Positions 56,257-64,000 are shown, counted from the stretch's first letter. The stretch: DNA of 64,000 nt from CAWJEL01 sp964647255 (GCA_964647255.1 CAZYGI010000005.1:1-64000), one strand, 5' to 3'. Notes: generated from the sequence alone by a model not told the origin. Translations and numbers: made by a program.

Positions 56257-57170
56257 GCAAATCAGCGAAAACACTGTTTATCGGCGGTGCGCTGGTCGGG
56301 ACGGCGGCCGGTCTCCTGTGGCAGCGGACGCGCGCCCAGCGCCGCCTCGCGGAGACGACCGATCCGGGCAACCGCTTCCTGCGGCAATACGGGCCGTGGG
56401 CGCTGGTCACCGGCGCGGCGCGGGCCGAGGGGCTGGGTTACAGCTTCGCCCGCCACCTCGCCGGCCGCAACTTCAACCTGGTGCTGGTTGATATCCGCGG
56501 CGATGCACTGGCCGAGCGGGCCGCGGAGCTCCGGGCCAAATACCTGGTGAAGGTGCGGCCGATCGTCCTCGACCTGGGCCGAGAGGATTTCCTGGCCGAG
56601 CTGCTGCCGCAGACCGCGGACATCACGGTGGGCATGGTGGTGTGCAACCACATGGCCACGCCCAAAGAGACGCCCACGATCATGGAGATGGACCTGGCGA
56701 CGCATCACGCGCTGCTGAACATCAACGCCCGCGCATACACGTCGCTGATCCATGCTTACGGCCGGCCAATGGTTGCCCGCGGCCGCGGGGGCATCGTGAT
56801 CATCAGCTCGGGCGCGGGCTTGCAGACGGCGCCGTACACGGGGGCCTATTCGGCCAACAAAGCCTACCAGCGCGCGCTGGGCGAGGCGCTCTGGTACGAG
56901 CTCCGCGAGAGCGGGGTGGATGTGTTGGTGGCCGCGCCCGGCCTGATGGACACCCAGGGCGACGGCCTGGCCGGCTACCCGCAGTGGATGATTACCCCAG
57001 CCGAGCCGGTGGCCGTGGAAATCCTGGGCGCGCTGTCGCGGGGCCCGCTGGTCATCCCCGGCCCGGTCAACAAGCTGATGATGTTCGTGCAGACGCGACT
57101 GCTGCCGCGGCGGCTGGCCGTGGAGGCCACCGGCCGCTTCATGGCCGCGGGCCTGGGCAAAGACCAGTAA
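56253..57170 (+). CDS. Short-chain dehydrogenase/reductase with N-terminal anchor
   Basis: A 305-residue SDR. A hydrophobic N-terminus (TLFIGGALVGTAAGLLW) precedes the Rossmann motif TGAARAEGLGYSFARHL, VCNHM in place of the usual NNAG, and the catalytic IISSGAGLQTAPYTGAYSANKAY (Ser, Tyr, Lys). It resembles steroid or 3-ketoacyl reductases of the 17-beta-HSD type. Coupled to the P450 gene, it may oxidise the alcohol made by it (inference). Confidence 0.88.
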   Translation: MSKSAKTLFIGGALVGTAAGLLWQRTRAQRRLAETTDPGNRFLRQYGPWALVTGAARAEGLGYSFARHLAGRNFNLVLVDIRGDALAERAAELRAKYLVKVRPIVLDLGREDFLAELLPQTADITVGMVVCNHMATPKETPTIMEMDLATHHALLNINARAYTSLIHAYGRPMVARGRGGIVIISSGAGLQTAPYTGAYSANKAYQRALGEALWYELRESGVDVLVAAPGLMDTQGDGLAGYPQWMITPAEPVAVEILGALSRGPLVIPGPVNKLMMFVQTRLLPRRLAVEATGRFMAAGLGKDQ

Positions 57171-57239
57171 CGCGCAGTGACGACTTCAGTCATGATGTCA
57201 CAATCGGTGAGCGACTGAAGTCGTCACTACAAATGCGCG
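57171..57239. repeat. Perfect hairpin, CGACTTCAGTC family
   Basis: AGTGACGACTTCAGTC (57176-57191) is the exact complement of GACTGAAGTCGTCACT (57213-57228), with CGCGCA and TGCGCG as outer arms. The same family lies at 59122-59222. Confidence 0.8.
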
Positions 57240-57401
57240 TATTTACTTCGTGGCCTGTTCCAACAGCGCCTGGATGCCAGGGGCCATGCCGGCGTGGCGT
57301 GCCGGCCACGAGCGTGCCAGAATTCATCCAGATTCCCCGCACACCCATTCCCAGCCAAAACTTGACGTGCTCAGAAATGAGTGGTACCCTGCTGATACGA
57401 T

Positions 57402-57424
57402 AATTCCTATAGAATTACTATACT
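57402..57424 (+). promoter_or_regulatory. Rrf2 operator and promoter (autoregulation likely)
   Basis: AATTC (57402-57406), CTATA, GAATT (57412-57416) form an inverted repeat that ends two bases before TATACT (57419-57424). A regulator bound here would block the promoter of its own gene. Confidence 0.55.
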
Positions 57425-57437
57425 TTAGGGCAGTACG

Positions 57438-57917
57438 ATGAAACTCTCCAAACGCGGCGAATACGGCCTACGGGCCATGGTGGATCTGGCGGGGCAAATG
57501 ACGCCCGGCGGCGTGGTGCCCTTGAAGGCCATCGCGCAGCGCGAACAGATCCCGGCCAAGTTTCTAGAGCAGATCTTGCTGGCGTTGAAAAACGCCGGAC
57601 TATTGGGCAGCAAGATGGGCATCGGAGGCGGTTATCACCTGGCCCGGCCGGCCGATCAGATCACCCTGGGCCAGATCGTACGCGTGCTCGACGGCCCGCT
57701 GGCGCCGATCCGCTGCGTGAGCAAGATGGCCTATGAGCCGTGCGCCTGCCCGGACGAGGCGACGTGCGGCCTGCGGCTGGTGATGCTCGACGTGCGCAAC
57801 GCGATCAGCGACATCCTGGATCACACGACGCTGGCCGACACCGCGCGCCGCGTAGAGCAGGCCCGCAGCATCCTCCCATCGGAACCGATTGAGTCCGAGG
57901 CTGGGAATAGGTCATAG
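57438..57917 (+). CDS. Rrf2-family transcriptional regulator
   Basis: A 159-residue winged-helix regulator starting MKLSKRGEYGLRAMVDLA. The recognition region is VPLKAIAQREQIPAKFLEQILLALKNAGLL and the wing GGYHLARP. Cysteines in CVSKMAYEPCACPDEATC (about 95-112) could bind an Fe-S cluster, as in IscR and NsrR; CymR-type members lack them. It lies just ahead of a Pst-like transporter and a trans-sulfuration gene, and palindromes are found in both promoter regions, so it likely controls both itself and that operon. Confidence 0.9.
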   Translation: MKLSKRGEYGLRAMVDLAGQMTPGGVVPLKAIAQREQIPAKFLEQILLALKNAGLLGSKMGIGGGYHLARPADQITLGQIVRVLDGPLAPIRCVSKMAYEPCACPDEATCGLRLVMLDVRNAISDILDHTTLADTARRVEQARSILPSEPIESEAGNRS

Positions 57918-57961
57918 CTAAGCGTTTCCCATCATCCGAAGATACACACGTATCGCACTTT

Positions 57962-57995
57962 TTGTATACAAAATCCTAGTATTTCACTAGGATTT
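57962..57995 (+). promoter_or_regulatory. Palindromic operators upstream of the Pst-like operon
   Basis: TTGTATACAA (57962-57971) is a perfect palindrome. It is followed by AAATCCTAGT (57971-57980), spacer ATTTC, ACTAGGATTT (57986-57995), a perfect 10-base inverted repeat. It resembles the ATTCCTAT half site in the Rrf2 promoter and is the likely site of that regulator. Confidence 0.6.
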
Positions 57996-58022
57996 ATATG
58001 AGTTCAACTCGGAGGTTCTGCC

Positions 58023-58991
58023 ATGTTTAGACAACACCGATTGGCCGCCCTGCTAGGCGTACTCGCTCTCATTCTTCCGCTACTGGGCGGGTGCGGCGGG
58101 CAGCCTGCTGCGTCGAGCGGCGAATTGAAGGGCACGATCACAGTTTCCGGCGCGTTTGCGCTCTACCCGATGATGGTGCGTTGGGGCGAGGAGTTCGGCA
58201 AGCTGCACCCCGGCGTCCAGTTCGACATCTCGGCGGGCGGCGCGGGCAAGGGGATGACCGATGCGCTGAACGGCGCCGTCGAGATCGGCATGGTCTCCCG
58301 CGCGATCACGCCCGAGGAAGAGGGCAAGGGCGCGTTCTGGGTGGCGGTCACCAAGGATGCCGTCTTCGGCGCGGTCAACGAGAAGAACCCGGTGCTTGCC
58401 GATCTCCGGGCCAAGGGCCTCAGCAAGGAGACGCTGATCGGCATCTACATTACCGGCAGCGTCACCACCTGGGGCCAGGCAGTGGGCCGCCCCGAGATCA
58501 CCGACCAGATCCACGTCTACACCCGCTCCGATTCGGCGGGCGCGGCGGAAAGCTGGGCAAAGTACCTGGGCAATAAAAAGCAGGAGGATCTCAAGGGCAT
58601 CGGCGTCTCCAGCGATCCCGGCATCATGGATGCGGTGATTAAGGATCCGCTGGGCATCGGCTATAATAACCTCAACTACGCGTTCGATGCCAAGACGGGC
58701 CAGCCGGTGGCGGGGTCGTTCGTCCTGCCGCTCGATGCCAACGGCGACGGCGTGGCCGGCGAGGACGAACTGCTGCTGACCAAGGCCGCCGCGGTCCAGG
58801 CCGTGGCGGGCGGCAAGTATCCCTCCCCGCCCGCGCGGCTGCTCTATCTGGTCACCAAGGGCAAACCGGCCGGGCTGACCGAGACCTTCATCAAGTGGAT
58901 CCTGGCCGATGGGCAGAAGCTCGTGGGCGAGGTCGGCTACGTGCCGCTGACCCCGGAGCAGGTGGAAACGAGCAACGCCAGGCTGCAGTAG
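58023..58991 (+). CDS. PstS-like oxyanion-binding lipoprotein of an ABC transporter
   Basis: A 322-residue lipoprotein (lipobox LLGGC, about residue 23) with a type II periplasmic-binding fold: ITVSGAFALYPMMVRWGEEF, FDISAGGAGKGMTDAL, GYNNLNYAF. In PstS the anion is held by a R-x-D-G-S-G-T motif; here the matching stretch is RSDSAGAAESW, so the Ser and Thr ligands are changed to Ala. Specificity may differ from phosphate. GGAGG lies ahead of the ATG. It is first gene of the operon with permeases, ATPase and a sulfur amino acid enzyme. Confidence 0.85.
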   Translation: MFRQHRLAALLGVLALILPLLGGCGGQPAASSGELKGTITVSGAFALYPMMVRWGEEFGKLHPGVQFDISAGGAGKGMTDALNGAVEIGMVSRAITPEEEGKGAFWVAVTKDAVFGAVNEKNPVLADLRAKGLSKETLIGIYITGSVTTWGQAVGRPEITDQIHVYTRSDSAGAAESWAKYLGNKKQEDLKGIGVSSDPGIMDAVIKDPLGIGYNNLNYAFDAKTGQPVAGSFVLPLDANGDGVAGEDELLLTKAAAVQAVAGGKYPSPPARLLYLVTKGKPAGLTETFIKWILADGQKLVGEVGYVPLTPEQVETSNARLQ

Positions 58992-59241
58992 AAACCCGAC
59001 GCAGACCACGCAGATCTGCCTGATAGACTTTGTATATCATTTTCGGATTGCTGCCCACCACCTCGTCGCTGAAAATGCGCTGGATGGTGGTAGTACCTCG
59101 CCACCAAGAATTTGAGGGGGCGTAGTGGCGACTTTAGTCGCTTTTGGGTCGGCGACGAACGACTGAAGTCGTTACTACTATCCATCAAGACCAACGTGGC
59201 GACGTAGTAGCGACTTCAGTCGCATTTTTGGGGAGAACCTC
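58992..59241. repeat. Two and a half copies of the CGACTTCAGTC hairpin family
   Basis: GTAGTGGCGACTTTAGTCG (59122-59140) pairs with GACTGAAGTCGTTACTAC (59161-59178); a third half unit GTAGTAGCGACTTCAGTCGC (59204-59223) is followed by ATTTTTGGGGAG. The stretch 58992-59110 shows nothing else supportable. Confidence 0.75.
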
Positions 59242-60219
59242 ATGGCCACACAAGCCGCATCTGGGCCGCGGGCGGTTTCCGCCCGCGCTGCGACACGCTG
59301 GCGGCGGAGCCTGGACCGCGCCGCGAGCCGGTTCTTCCTCCTGCTGACTGCGCTGCCGGCGGCGCTTCTGGTTGCGATGCTGATCGCCCTGGTGGTGCGC
59401 ACCTGGCCGATCCTGGAGAGCAACTCGCTCGGTGCGCTGCTGGCCGGGCGGACCTGGCAGCCGTGGCAGAAGCTCTTTGGCTTCTATCCCTTCATCGCCG
59501 GCACCTTCTGGGTGACGTTCCTCGCCCTGTTGATCGCGGCCCCGCCCTCGCTGCTCATCGCGATCTATCTGATCGAATACGCGCGGCCGCGGACGCGCAA
59601 CACGATGCGGCTGCTGCTCGACGTGCTGGCAGGCATCCCGTCCGTCATTTACGGAGTGTGGGGCGTGATCGCCATCGTGCCGCTGGTCGGGAAGGTGCTG
59701 GAACCGGCGTTGAGCCGGATGCTGGGGTTCCTCCCGCTCTTCGCGGCCACGAACCCGACGGGGTACAGCCTGATCGCGGGCAGCATCGTACTGGCGGTGA
59801 TGGTCACGCCGGTGATCATCGCGGTCACCTGCGAGGTGTTGGAGGCGGTGCCGAACGGACTGCGCGAAGCGGCGTTGGCGATCGGCTGCACCCGCTGGCA
59901 GGCGGTCAAGCACGTCGTGCTGCGCCGCGCTGCGCCGGGCGTGATCGCCGGCATCGTGCTGGGCTTCTCCCGCGCGTTCGGCGAGACGATGGCCGTGCTG
60001 ATGGTGGTAGGCAATGTGCCGGCCGCGCCGACCTCGATCTTCGACGCCGCCTACCCGCTGACCGCGCTGATCGCCAACAACTTCGGCGAGATGATGTCCA
60101 TCCCGCTGTACGATGCCGCGCTGATGGGCGCCGCGCTGATTCTGCTGGTGGTTGTCCTGGCGTTCAACATCGCCGCGGCGCTCTTCCTGCGCCAGGTGGT
60201 CAGGAGGACCGGACTATGA
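59242..60219 (+). CDS. Pst-like ABC transporter permease (PstC type)
   Basis: A 325-residue membrane protein with about six transmembrane helices. First helix is FFLLLTALPAALLVAMLIALVV. The binding-protein-dependent permease EAA motif is visible as NGLREAALAIGCTRWQAVKHVVLRRAAPG. IPSVIYGVWGV and FGETMAVLMVVGN are typical of PstC/PstA. It follows the PstS-like gene and overlaps the next permease by four bases. Confidence 0.9.
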   Translation: MATQAASGPRAVSARAATRWRRSLDRAASRFFLLLTALPAALLVAMLIALVVRTWPILESNSLGALLAGRTWQPWQKLFGFYPFIAGTFWVTFLALLIAAPPSLLIAIYLIEYARPRTRNTMRLLLDVLAGIPSVIYGVWGVIAIVPLVGKVLEPALSRMLGFLPLFAATNPTGYSLIAGSIVLAVMVTPVIIAVTCEVLEAVPNGLREAALAIGCTRWQAVKHVVLRRAAPGVIAGIVLGFSRAFGETMAVLMVVGNVPAAPTSIFDAAYPLTALIANNFGEMMSIPLYDAALMGAALILLVVVLAFNIAAALFLRQVVRRTGL

Positions 60220-61064
60220 GCAGAAAACACCTCGAAGAAGGCTGTTTCCTGGCGCTGATGCGTGCGTCATTCGTGTTAGTGATCGGCAGCCTACTGTTGA
60301 TCCTGGCGACCGTCGTGATTCGCGGGCTGCCCGCGCTGAACTGGCAGATGATCTCGCAAACCCCGAAGGGCGGCTTCTACCTGGGCAAGGAGGGCGGCAT
60401 CCTTAACGCCATCCTCGGCTCGCTCTACCTGGCCGGCGGGGGCACGCTCCTGGCGCTCCTGCTGGCGCTGCCCATCGTGCTCTTCCTGAACGTCTATGCG
60501 CGAGGGGCGCGCTGGGCGGAGGTCGTGCGGCTGGCGCTGGACGTGATGTGGGGAGTGCCGTCCATCGTGTACGGCGCGTTCGGCTTCACCCTGATGCTGC
60601 TGGTGGGGCTGCGCGCCTCGCTCCTGGCCGGCATCCTTGTGCTGGCGCTGCTGGAGCTGCCGATCATGGCGCGGGCGATGGACGAGGTGCTCAAGATGAT
60701 CCCGCACGACCTCAAGGAGGTCTCGTTTGCGTTGGGCGCGACGCGCTTCGAGGTGGCCTTCAAGGTGCTCGTGCGCCAGGCGCTGCCCGGCGCCGTCACC
60801 GGTGCGCTGCTGGCCTTCGGCCGCGGGATCGGCGACGCCGCTTCGGTGCTCTTCACCGCGGGGTACACCGACCGGCTGCCCACCTCGCTGCTGCGGCCAA
60901 CTGCGTCGCTGCCGCTGGCGGTCTTCTTCCAGTTGAGCACGCCCTACCCCGAGGTGCGGCAGCGCGGCTATGCTGCGGCGCTGATCCTGACCCTCATCAT
61001 CCTGGCCGTCAGCCTGGGTTCGCGCTGGCTGGCGAGCAGGCTGTCGAAGAATGTGGTGAAGTAG
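60216..61064 (+). CDS. Pst-like ABC transporter permease (PstA type)
   Basis: A 282-residue permease, about six membrane helices, with EAA motif HDLKEVSFALGATRFEVAFKVLVRQALPG and GIGDAASVLFTAGYTD. MWGVPSIVYGAFGFTLML matches PstA. The start at 60216 is set by the ATGA overlap with the preceding gene; a longer in-frame reading from 59463 lies in that gene and is rejected. The ATPase gene begins directly after its stop. Confidence 0.9.
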   Translation: MSRKHLEEGCFLALMRASFVLVIGSLLLILATVVIRGLPALNWQMISQTPKGGFYLGKEGGILNAILGSLYLAGGGTLLALLLALPIVLFLNVYARGARWAEVVRLALDVMWGVPSIVYGAFGFTLMLLVGLRASLLAGILVLALLELPIMARAMDEVLKMIPHDLKEVSFALGATRFEVAFKVLVRQALPGAVTGALLAFGRGIGDAASVLFTAGYTDRLPTSLLRPTASLPLAVFFQLSTPYPEVRQRGYAAALILTLIILAVSLGSRWLASRLSKNVVK

Positions 61065-61832
61065 ATGGCTGAGAGACAAACCGGCGTACATTTCTCGGTG
61101 CGCAACTTGAACGTGAGCTACGGCAAGCAGCCGGCGCTGCGCGACATCAACGTAGACATCCCGCGCGGGCAGATCACGGTGATCCTGGGTCCATCGGGCT
61201 GCGGCAAGACCACCCTGCTGAAGAGCCTGAACCGCCTGCTGGACATCACCGAGGGGGTGCGCGTGACGGGCCAGGTGCTGCTTGACGGCGAAGATGTCTA
61301 CGCCCCCGGCGTGGACGTGACGGAGGTTCGCAAGCGCGCCGGCCTGCTGTCGCAGCGTCCTTCTCCGCTGCCCATGTCCATCTACGACAACGTCGCCTTC
61401 GGCCCGCGCGTCCACGGCACGGCCCGAGGTCGCGATCTGGACGCGCAGGTGCGGCACTATCTGGAGCTCGCCGGGCTGTGGGATGAGGTGAAGGATCGGC
61501 TGCACGCGCCGGCGACGCGGCTCTCCATCGGCCAGCAGCAGCGGCTCTGCCTGGCGCGCGGCCTGGCCGTGGAGCCGGAGGTGATCCTGGGCGATGAGCC
61601 GACCTCGGCGCTTGACCCCATCTCCGCGCAGCATATCGAGCACCGGCTGCTCGATTTGAAGGGACAATACACCGTCGTGTTGGTGACGCATATCCTGCGC
61701 CAGGCGAAGCGCCTGGCCGACCACGTGGTGTTCATGTATCTGGGCGACCTGGTCGAAGCCGGGCCAGCCAAAGAGATCTTCGCCAACCCGCGAGAAGAAC
61801 GCACGCGCGCCTATTTGAGCGGGGAGTTTTAA
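61065..61832 (+). CDS. Pst-like ABC transporter ATPase (PstB type)
   Basis: A 255-residue ABC ATPase: Walker A GPSGCGKTTLL (about 43-53), Q loop LLSQRPSPLPMSIYDNVAFGPR, signature LSIGQQQRLCLARGLA, Walker B VILGDEPTSALDP, switch His in VLVTHILRQAKRLADH. The Q-loop and ABC signature are PstB-like. It energises import of the anion bound by the lipoprotein at 58023. Confidence 0.92.
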   Translation: MAERQTGVHFSVRNLNVSYGKQPALRDINVDIPRGQITVILGPSGCGKTTLLKSLNRLLDITEGVRVTGQVLLDGEDVYAPGVDVTEVRKRAGLLSQRPSPLPMSIYDNVAFGPRVHGTARGRDLDAQVRHYLELAGLWDEVKDRLHAPATRLSIGQQQRLCLARGLAVEPEVILGDEPTSALDPISAQHIEHRLLDLKGQYTVVLVTHILRQAKRLADHVVFMYLGDLVEAGPAKEIFANPREERTRAYLSGEF

Positions 61833-61876
61833 CGTTGGAACGTTTAGGCGGCTAACCGCGCAGCAAGGGAGTTAAC

Positions 61877-63061
61877 ATGCCATCCATCCACACGATCGCC
61901 GTCCACGCGGGCGAGCAGGCCCAGCGGCCGCTGTTCACGCCGGTCGCCACGCCGATCTACCACGCGTCCAGCTACGTCTACGACGACATGGAGATGCTGG
62001 ACGCGACCTTTGCCGGGACCTTCGACGGCCCGATGTACACCCGCTACGGCAACCCAACCGTGTCAGCGCTGGAGGCGGCGGTGGCCGCGCTGGAGGGGGG
62101 CGAGGCGGCGCTGGCCTACGGCTCCGGCATGGCGGCGATCCATGCCGCGCTGCTCGCCGCGGGCGCGCGGGCGGGGACCGCAGTGGTGGCAGCCCAGGAC
62201 TGCTACGGCGCGACCTACGCGCTGCTGAGCAAGCTGCTGGCGAGCCAGGGCGTGGCCACGCACTTTGTGGACACCGCCGACCTTGGCGCCGTGCGCGCGA
62301 CCCTGGCGGCTGCCCGCCCGGCCGCGCTGCTCGTCGAGACGATCTCGAACCCGCTGCTCAAGCTGGCCGATCTGCCGGCGCTGGCGGAGCTGGCGCACGG
62401 TGCGGGCGCGGCGCTCATCGTTGACAACACGTTCGCCTCACCCTACCTCTGCCGGCCGCTGGCGCTCGGCACGGACTATGTGGTGCACTCCGCAACGAAG
62501 TACCTGGGCGGGCACGGCGATGTGCTGGGGGGCGTCATCGTGACCAGTGCGGCGCGGCGGCGGGAGCTGAACGAGATCAACAAGCTGATCGGTGCGAACC
62601 TGGGGCCGCAGGAGGCGTGGCTGGTGCTGCGCGGGCTCAAGACGCTGCCGCTGCGCGTCCAGCGCCAGTGCGAGAACGCCCGCCGCGTGGCCGAGTGGCT
62701 GGCCGGCCATCCGCGGGTGAGCCGCGTCAACTATCCCGGCCTGGCGTCGCACCCGCAGCATGGCCTCGCGGCGCGGCTGCTGGAGCGGGGGGAGTTCGGC
62801 GCGATGATCAGCTTCGATATCCGCGACGCGGACCGACCGGCCGTCTTCCGCTTCATGGAGGCGCTGCGGCTGGTGCTGCCCGCCACCACGCTCGGCGACG
62901 TCTACAGTCTGGTGCTTTACCCGGCGCACTCCTCGCACCGCGCGCTCGACCCGGCGCTGCGCCGGCGCCTCGGCATCGGCGACGGCCTGGTGCGGCTGTC
63001 GGTAGGGATCGAGGATCCCGCGGATATCATCGCGGATTTAGGGCAGGCGTTAGCACGTTGA
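61877..63061 (+). CDS. Cys/Met metabolism PLP enzyme (cystathionine gamma-synthase/lyase type)
   Basis: A 394-residue fold-type I PLP enzyme. PLP-lysine is in HSATKYLGGHGDVLGG (about residue 200), with YTRYGNPT, AYGSGMAAI and LVETISNPLLK. The family includes cystathionine gamma-synthase, gamma-lyase, methionine gamma-lyase and O-acetylhomoserine sulfhydrylase; residues alone do not decide. Its place in the Rrf2/Pst-like operon argues for sulfur assimilation or trans-sulfuration. AAGGGAG precedes the ATG. Confidence 0.9.
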   Translation: MPSIHTIAVHAGEQAQRPLFTPVATPIYHASSYVYDDMEMLDATFAGTFDGPMYTRYGNPTVSALEAAVAALEGGEAALAYGSGMAAIHAALLAAGARAGTAVVAAQDCYGATYALLSKLLASQGVATHFVDTADLGAVRATLAAARPAALLVETISNPLLKLADLPALAELAHGAGAALIVDNTFASPYLCRPLALGTDYVVHSATKYLGGHGDVLGGVIVTSAARRRELNEINKLIGANLGPQEAWLVLRGLKTLPLRVQRQCENARRVAEWLAGHPRVSRVNYPGLASHPQHGLAARLLERGEFGAMISFDIRDADRPAVFRFMEALRLVLPATTLGDVYSLVLYPAHSSHRALDPALRRRLGIGDGLVRLSVGIEDPADIIADLGQALAR

Positions 63062-63163
63062 CAGGTTGACAGGTTAGCACGTTGAAACGTGCGAACGTGC
63101 AAACGTGCGAACGTGCAAACGTGCGAACGTACAAACCTGCAAACGTGCCGACCTGCCGCCGCA
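63062..63163. repeat. Period-8 tandem repeats AAACGTGC/GAACGTGC
   Basis: About nine consecutive octamers (AAACGTGC, GAACGTGC alternating, last units degenerate) from 63084 to about 63155. The left end (TTGACAGGTTGACAGGTTAGC) is loosely complementary to GACCTGCC at the right. It is the same unit as between acsA and acsB, 54 kb away. It lies between convergent genes. Confidence 0.75.
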
Positions 63164-64000
63164 TCACCGCCGCCGCGGAAAGACCATCGAAATCACCAGC
63201 GCCGCGCCCATCAGTGCGGAGAAGGCAAAGCCTGCGAGGCTGAGCCAGCGCGCGATGGGGCTGTTGGCCGTGTAGGGGAACAACCAGGCGGTGCCCACGA
63301 TCAGCGCGGCGATCATCAGGCTGACGGCCAGGCGGGTGGACAGGCGGTCCACCGTCCCCAGGATGTCGGCGGTGTCCTTCATGCGGATAGTGAAGAGGTC
63401 GCCGCGCTCGACCTTGCGCAGCAGGCCGCCGGCCGCGCGCGGCAGCGCATCCATCATCTCGGCCATTTCGGTCTGGCGGTGAAGAAGAGTCAAGCGCAGG
63501 GGGCGCTTCGGCAGGAAAGAGCGCCGGAGCAGCCGCCGGACAAGAGGGGCCGAGGCCGCGAAAATATCGAAATCGGGATCAAGCTGCGCCCCAACCCCCT
63601 CCAACATGCTCAACGTCTTCCCCAGCAGCCACAGGTTCGAGGGCAGCCGCAGCCGGTGGCGGAAGGCGATGGGCATGAGATCGGATACAAACTCCGCGGC
63701 CCGGACCTCCTTCAGGGTGACGCCGCGGTACTTGTCCAGCAGCGCGCCGACGTCGCGCGCCAACGCTTCGCGGTCCACATCCTCGTCCGCGGCGCCCATG
63801 CGCAACAACTGCTCGGCCAGATCGGGTGTAGACATCTCCATGGCCGCGATATAAAGCAGGGTCAGTTCCTGGCGCAGCTTCTCGTCCACCACGCCCATCA
63901 TGCCGAAGTCCATCACCCCCAGCACGTTGCCGGGCATCACCACGAAGTTGCCGGGGTGCGGATCGGCGTGGAAGAAGCCGTCCTCGAGCACCTCCTTGAC
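63164..64000 (-). CDS. ABC1/UbiB-family kinase-like protein, 5' end outside the window
   Basis: The C-terminal 278 residues of an atypical kinase of the ABC1/AarF/UbiB family. The catalytic VKEVLEDGFFHADPHPGNFVV and metal-binding VMDFGMMG motifs are at the window edge. The rest is helical and ends in two membrane helices (LMIAALIVGTAWLFPYT and WLSLAGFAFSALMGAALVISMVF). The family supports quinone synthesis or lipid metabolism. The gene continues past 64000. Confidence 0.9.
   Translation of the reverse strand, partial: VKEVLEDGFFHADPHPGNFVVMPGNVLGVMDFGMMGVVDEKLRQELTLLYIAAMEMSTPDLAEQLLRMGAADEDVDREALARDVGALLDKYRGVTLKEVRAAEFVSDLMPIAFRHRLRLPSNLWLLGKTLSMLEGVGAQLDPDFDIFAASAPLVRRLLRRSFLPKRPLRLTLLHRQTEMAEMMDALPRAAGGLLRKVERGDLFTIRMKDTADILGTVDRLSTRLAVSLMIAALIVGTAWLFPYTANSPIARWLSLAGFAFSALMGAALVISMVFPRRR

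Noticed and set aside
58023..61832. Ordinary phosphate transporter pstSCAB
   Set aside because: Kept only as Pst-like: the anion motif of the binding protein is altered, phoU is missing and the regulator and terminal gene point to sulfur metabolism.
63062..63163. CRISPR-like array from the regular AACGTGC units
   Set aside because: Units are eight bases, adjacent, with no spacers and no cas genes; they are simple tandem repeats.

Overview
The window is a GC-rich bacterial chromosome segment with about 58 protein genes, mostly on the + strand, and one tRNA gene. Gene content points to an uncultured, probably facultative or anaerobic member of the Chloroflexota (Anaerolineae-like). The clues are a bacterial carbonyl-branch Wood-Ljungdahl locus, lipoproteins with long TPTATP-type linkers, HEAT-repeat proteins, an M4 protease with DUF11 and FnIII domains, and intergenic spaces packed with imperfect hairpins. 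The taxonomic assignment is inference.

Layout. 1-5.8 kb: dnaX (-), a HEAT-repeat protein, tatA, and a PdtaS/PdtaR-like histidine kinase and ANTAR response-regulator pair. 5.9-30.5 kb: a Wood-Ljungdahl (reductive acetyl-CoA) locus. It holds a Cys-rich/HMA-like protein, CO dehydrogenase (acsA/cooS), acetyl-CoA synthase (acsB), a low-GC cassette (DUF4265 protein and toxin-antitoxin pair), a CBS protein, a ferredoxin-NADP reductase, both corrinoid protein subunits (acsD, acsC), an NfnAB/SudBA-like pair, the corrinoid reductive activator (RACo), a GNAT protein, cooC, a Zn-alcohol dehydrogenase, a HEAT protein, the methyltransferase acsE, malic enzyme, a thioredoxin-reductase-like flavoprotein, folD, metV and metF. 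Together these turn methylene-THF, CO2 or CO and CoA into acetyl-CoA and supply the electron carriers. Formate dehydrogenase and formyl-THF synthetase are not in the window. 30.6-47.7 kb: lipoproteins, the M4 protease, YbaK, Nudix, CBS, acyl-CoA dehydrogenase, DUF3786, an interrupted peroxiredoxin-glutaredoxin gene that reads as a selenoprotein, queA, ruvB, a DksA-like protein, upp, dCMP deaminase, a GH1 glycosidase and tRNA-Lys. 47.8-54.1 kb: a type I restriction-modification locus with an hsdM-hsdS fusion, an inserted four-helix-bundle (IVS-type) gene and a REP-associated Y1 transposase. 54.1-64 kb: a P450-SDR pair, an Rrf2 regulator, a Pst-like ABC transporter, a trans-sulfuration PLP enzyme and the 3' part of an ABC1/UbiB kinase gene.

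Most notable points. (1) A peroxiredoxin-glutaredoxin fusion (39757-40527) has an in-frame UGA exactly at the peroxidatic cysteine, followed at the right distance by a SECIS-like hairpin. It is a strong selenoprotein candidate that simple ORF calling truncates. (2) A perfect palindrome of the CCAGGTTTCT type sits inside two different coding sequences and is read in two different frames, like the Rickettsia palindromic elements. (3) Many intergenic gaps are filled by hairpins whose arms are degenerate tandem repeats of period 7 or 8, with a different unit in each gap. (4) A four-helix-bundle gene with terminal inverted repeats lies between hsdR and hsdM, and one repeat contains the hsdM start codon. 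(5) The thioredoxin-reductase-like protein has lost its internal CxxC but ends in CEEC. (6) The Pst-like binding protein lacks the usual phosphate ligands and sits with an Rrf2 regulator and a trans-sulfuration enzyme, which suggests a different oxyanion.
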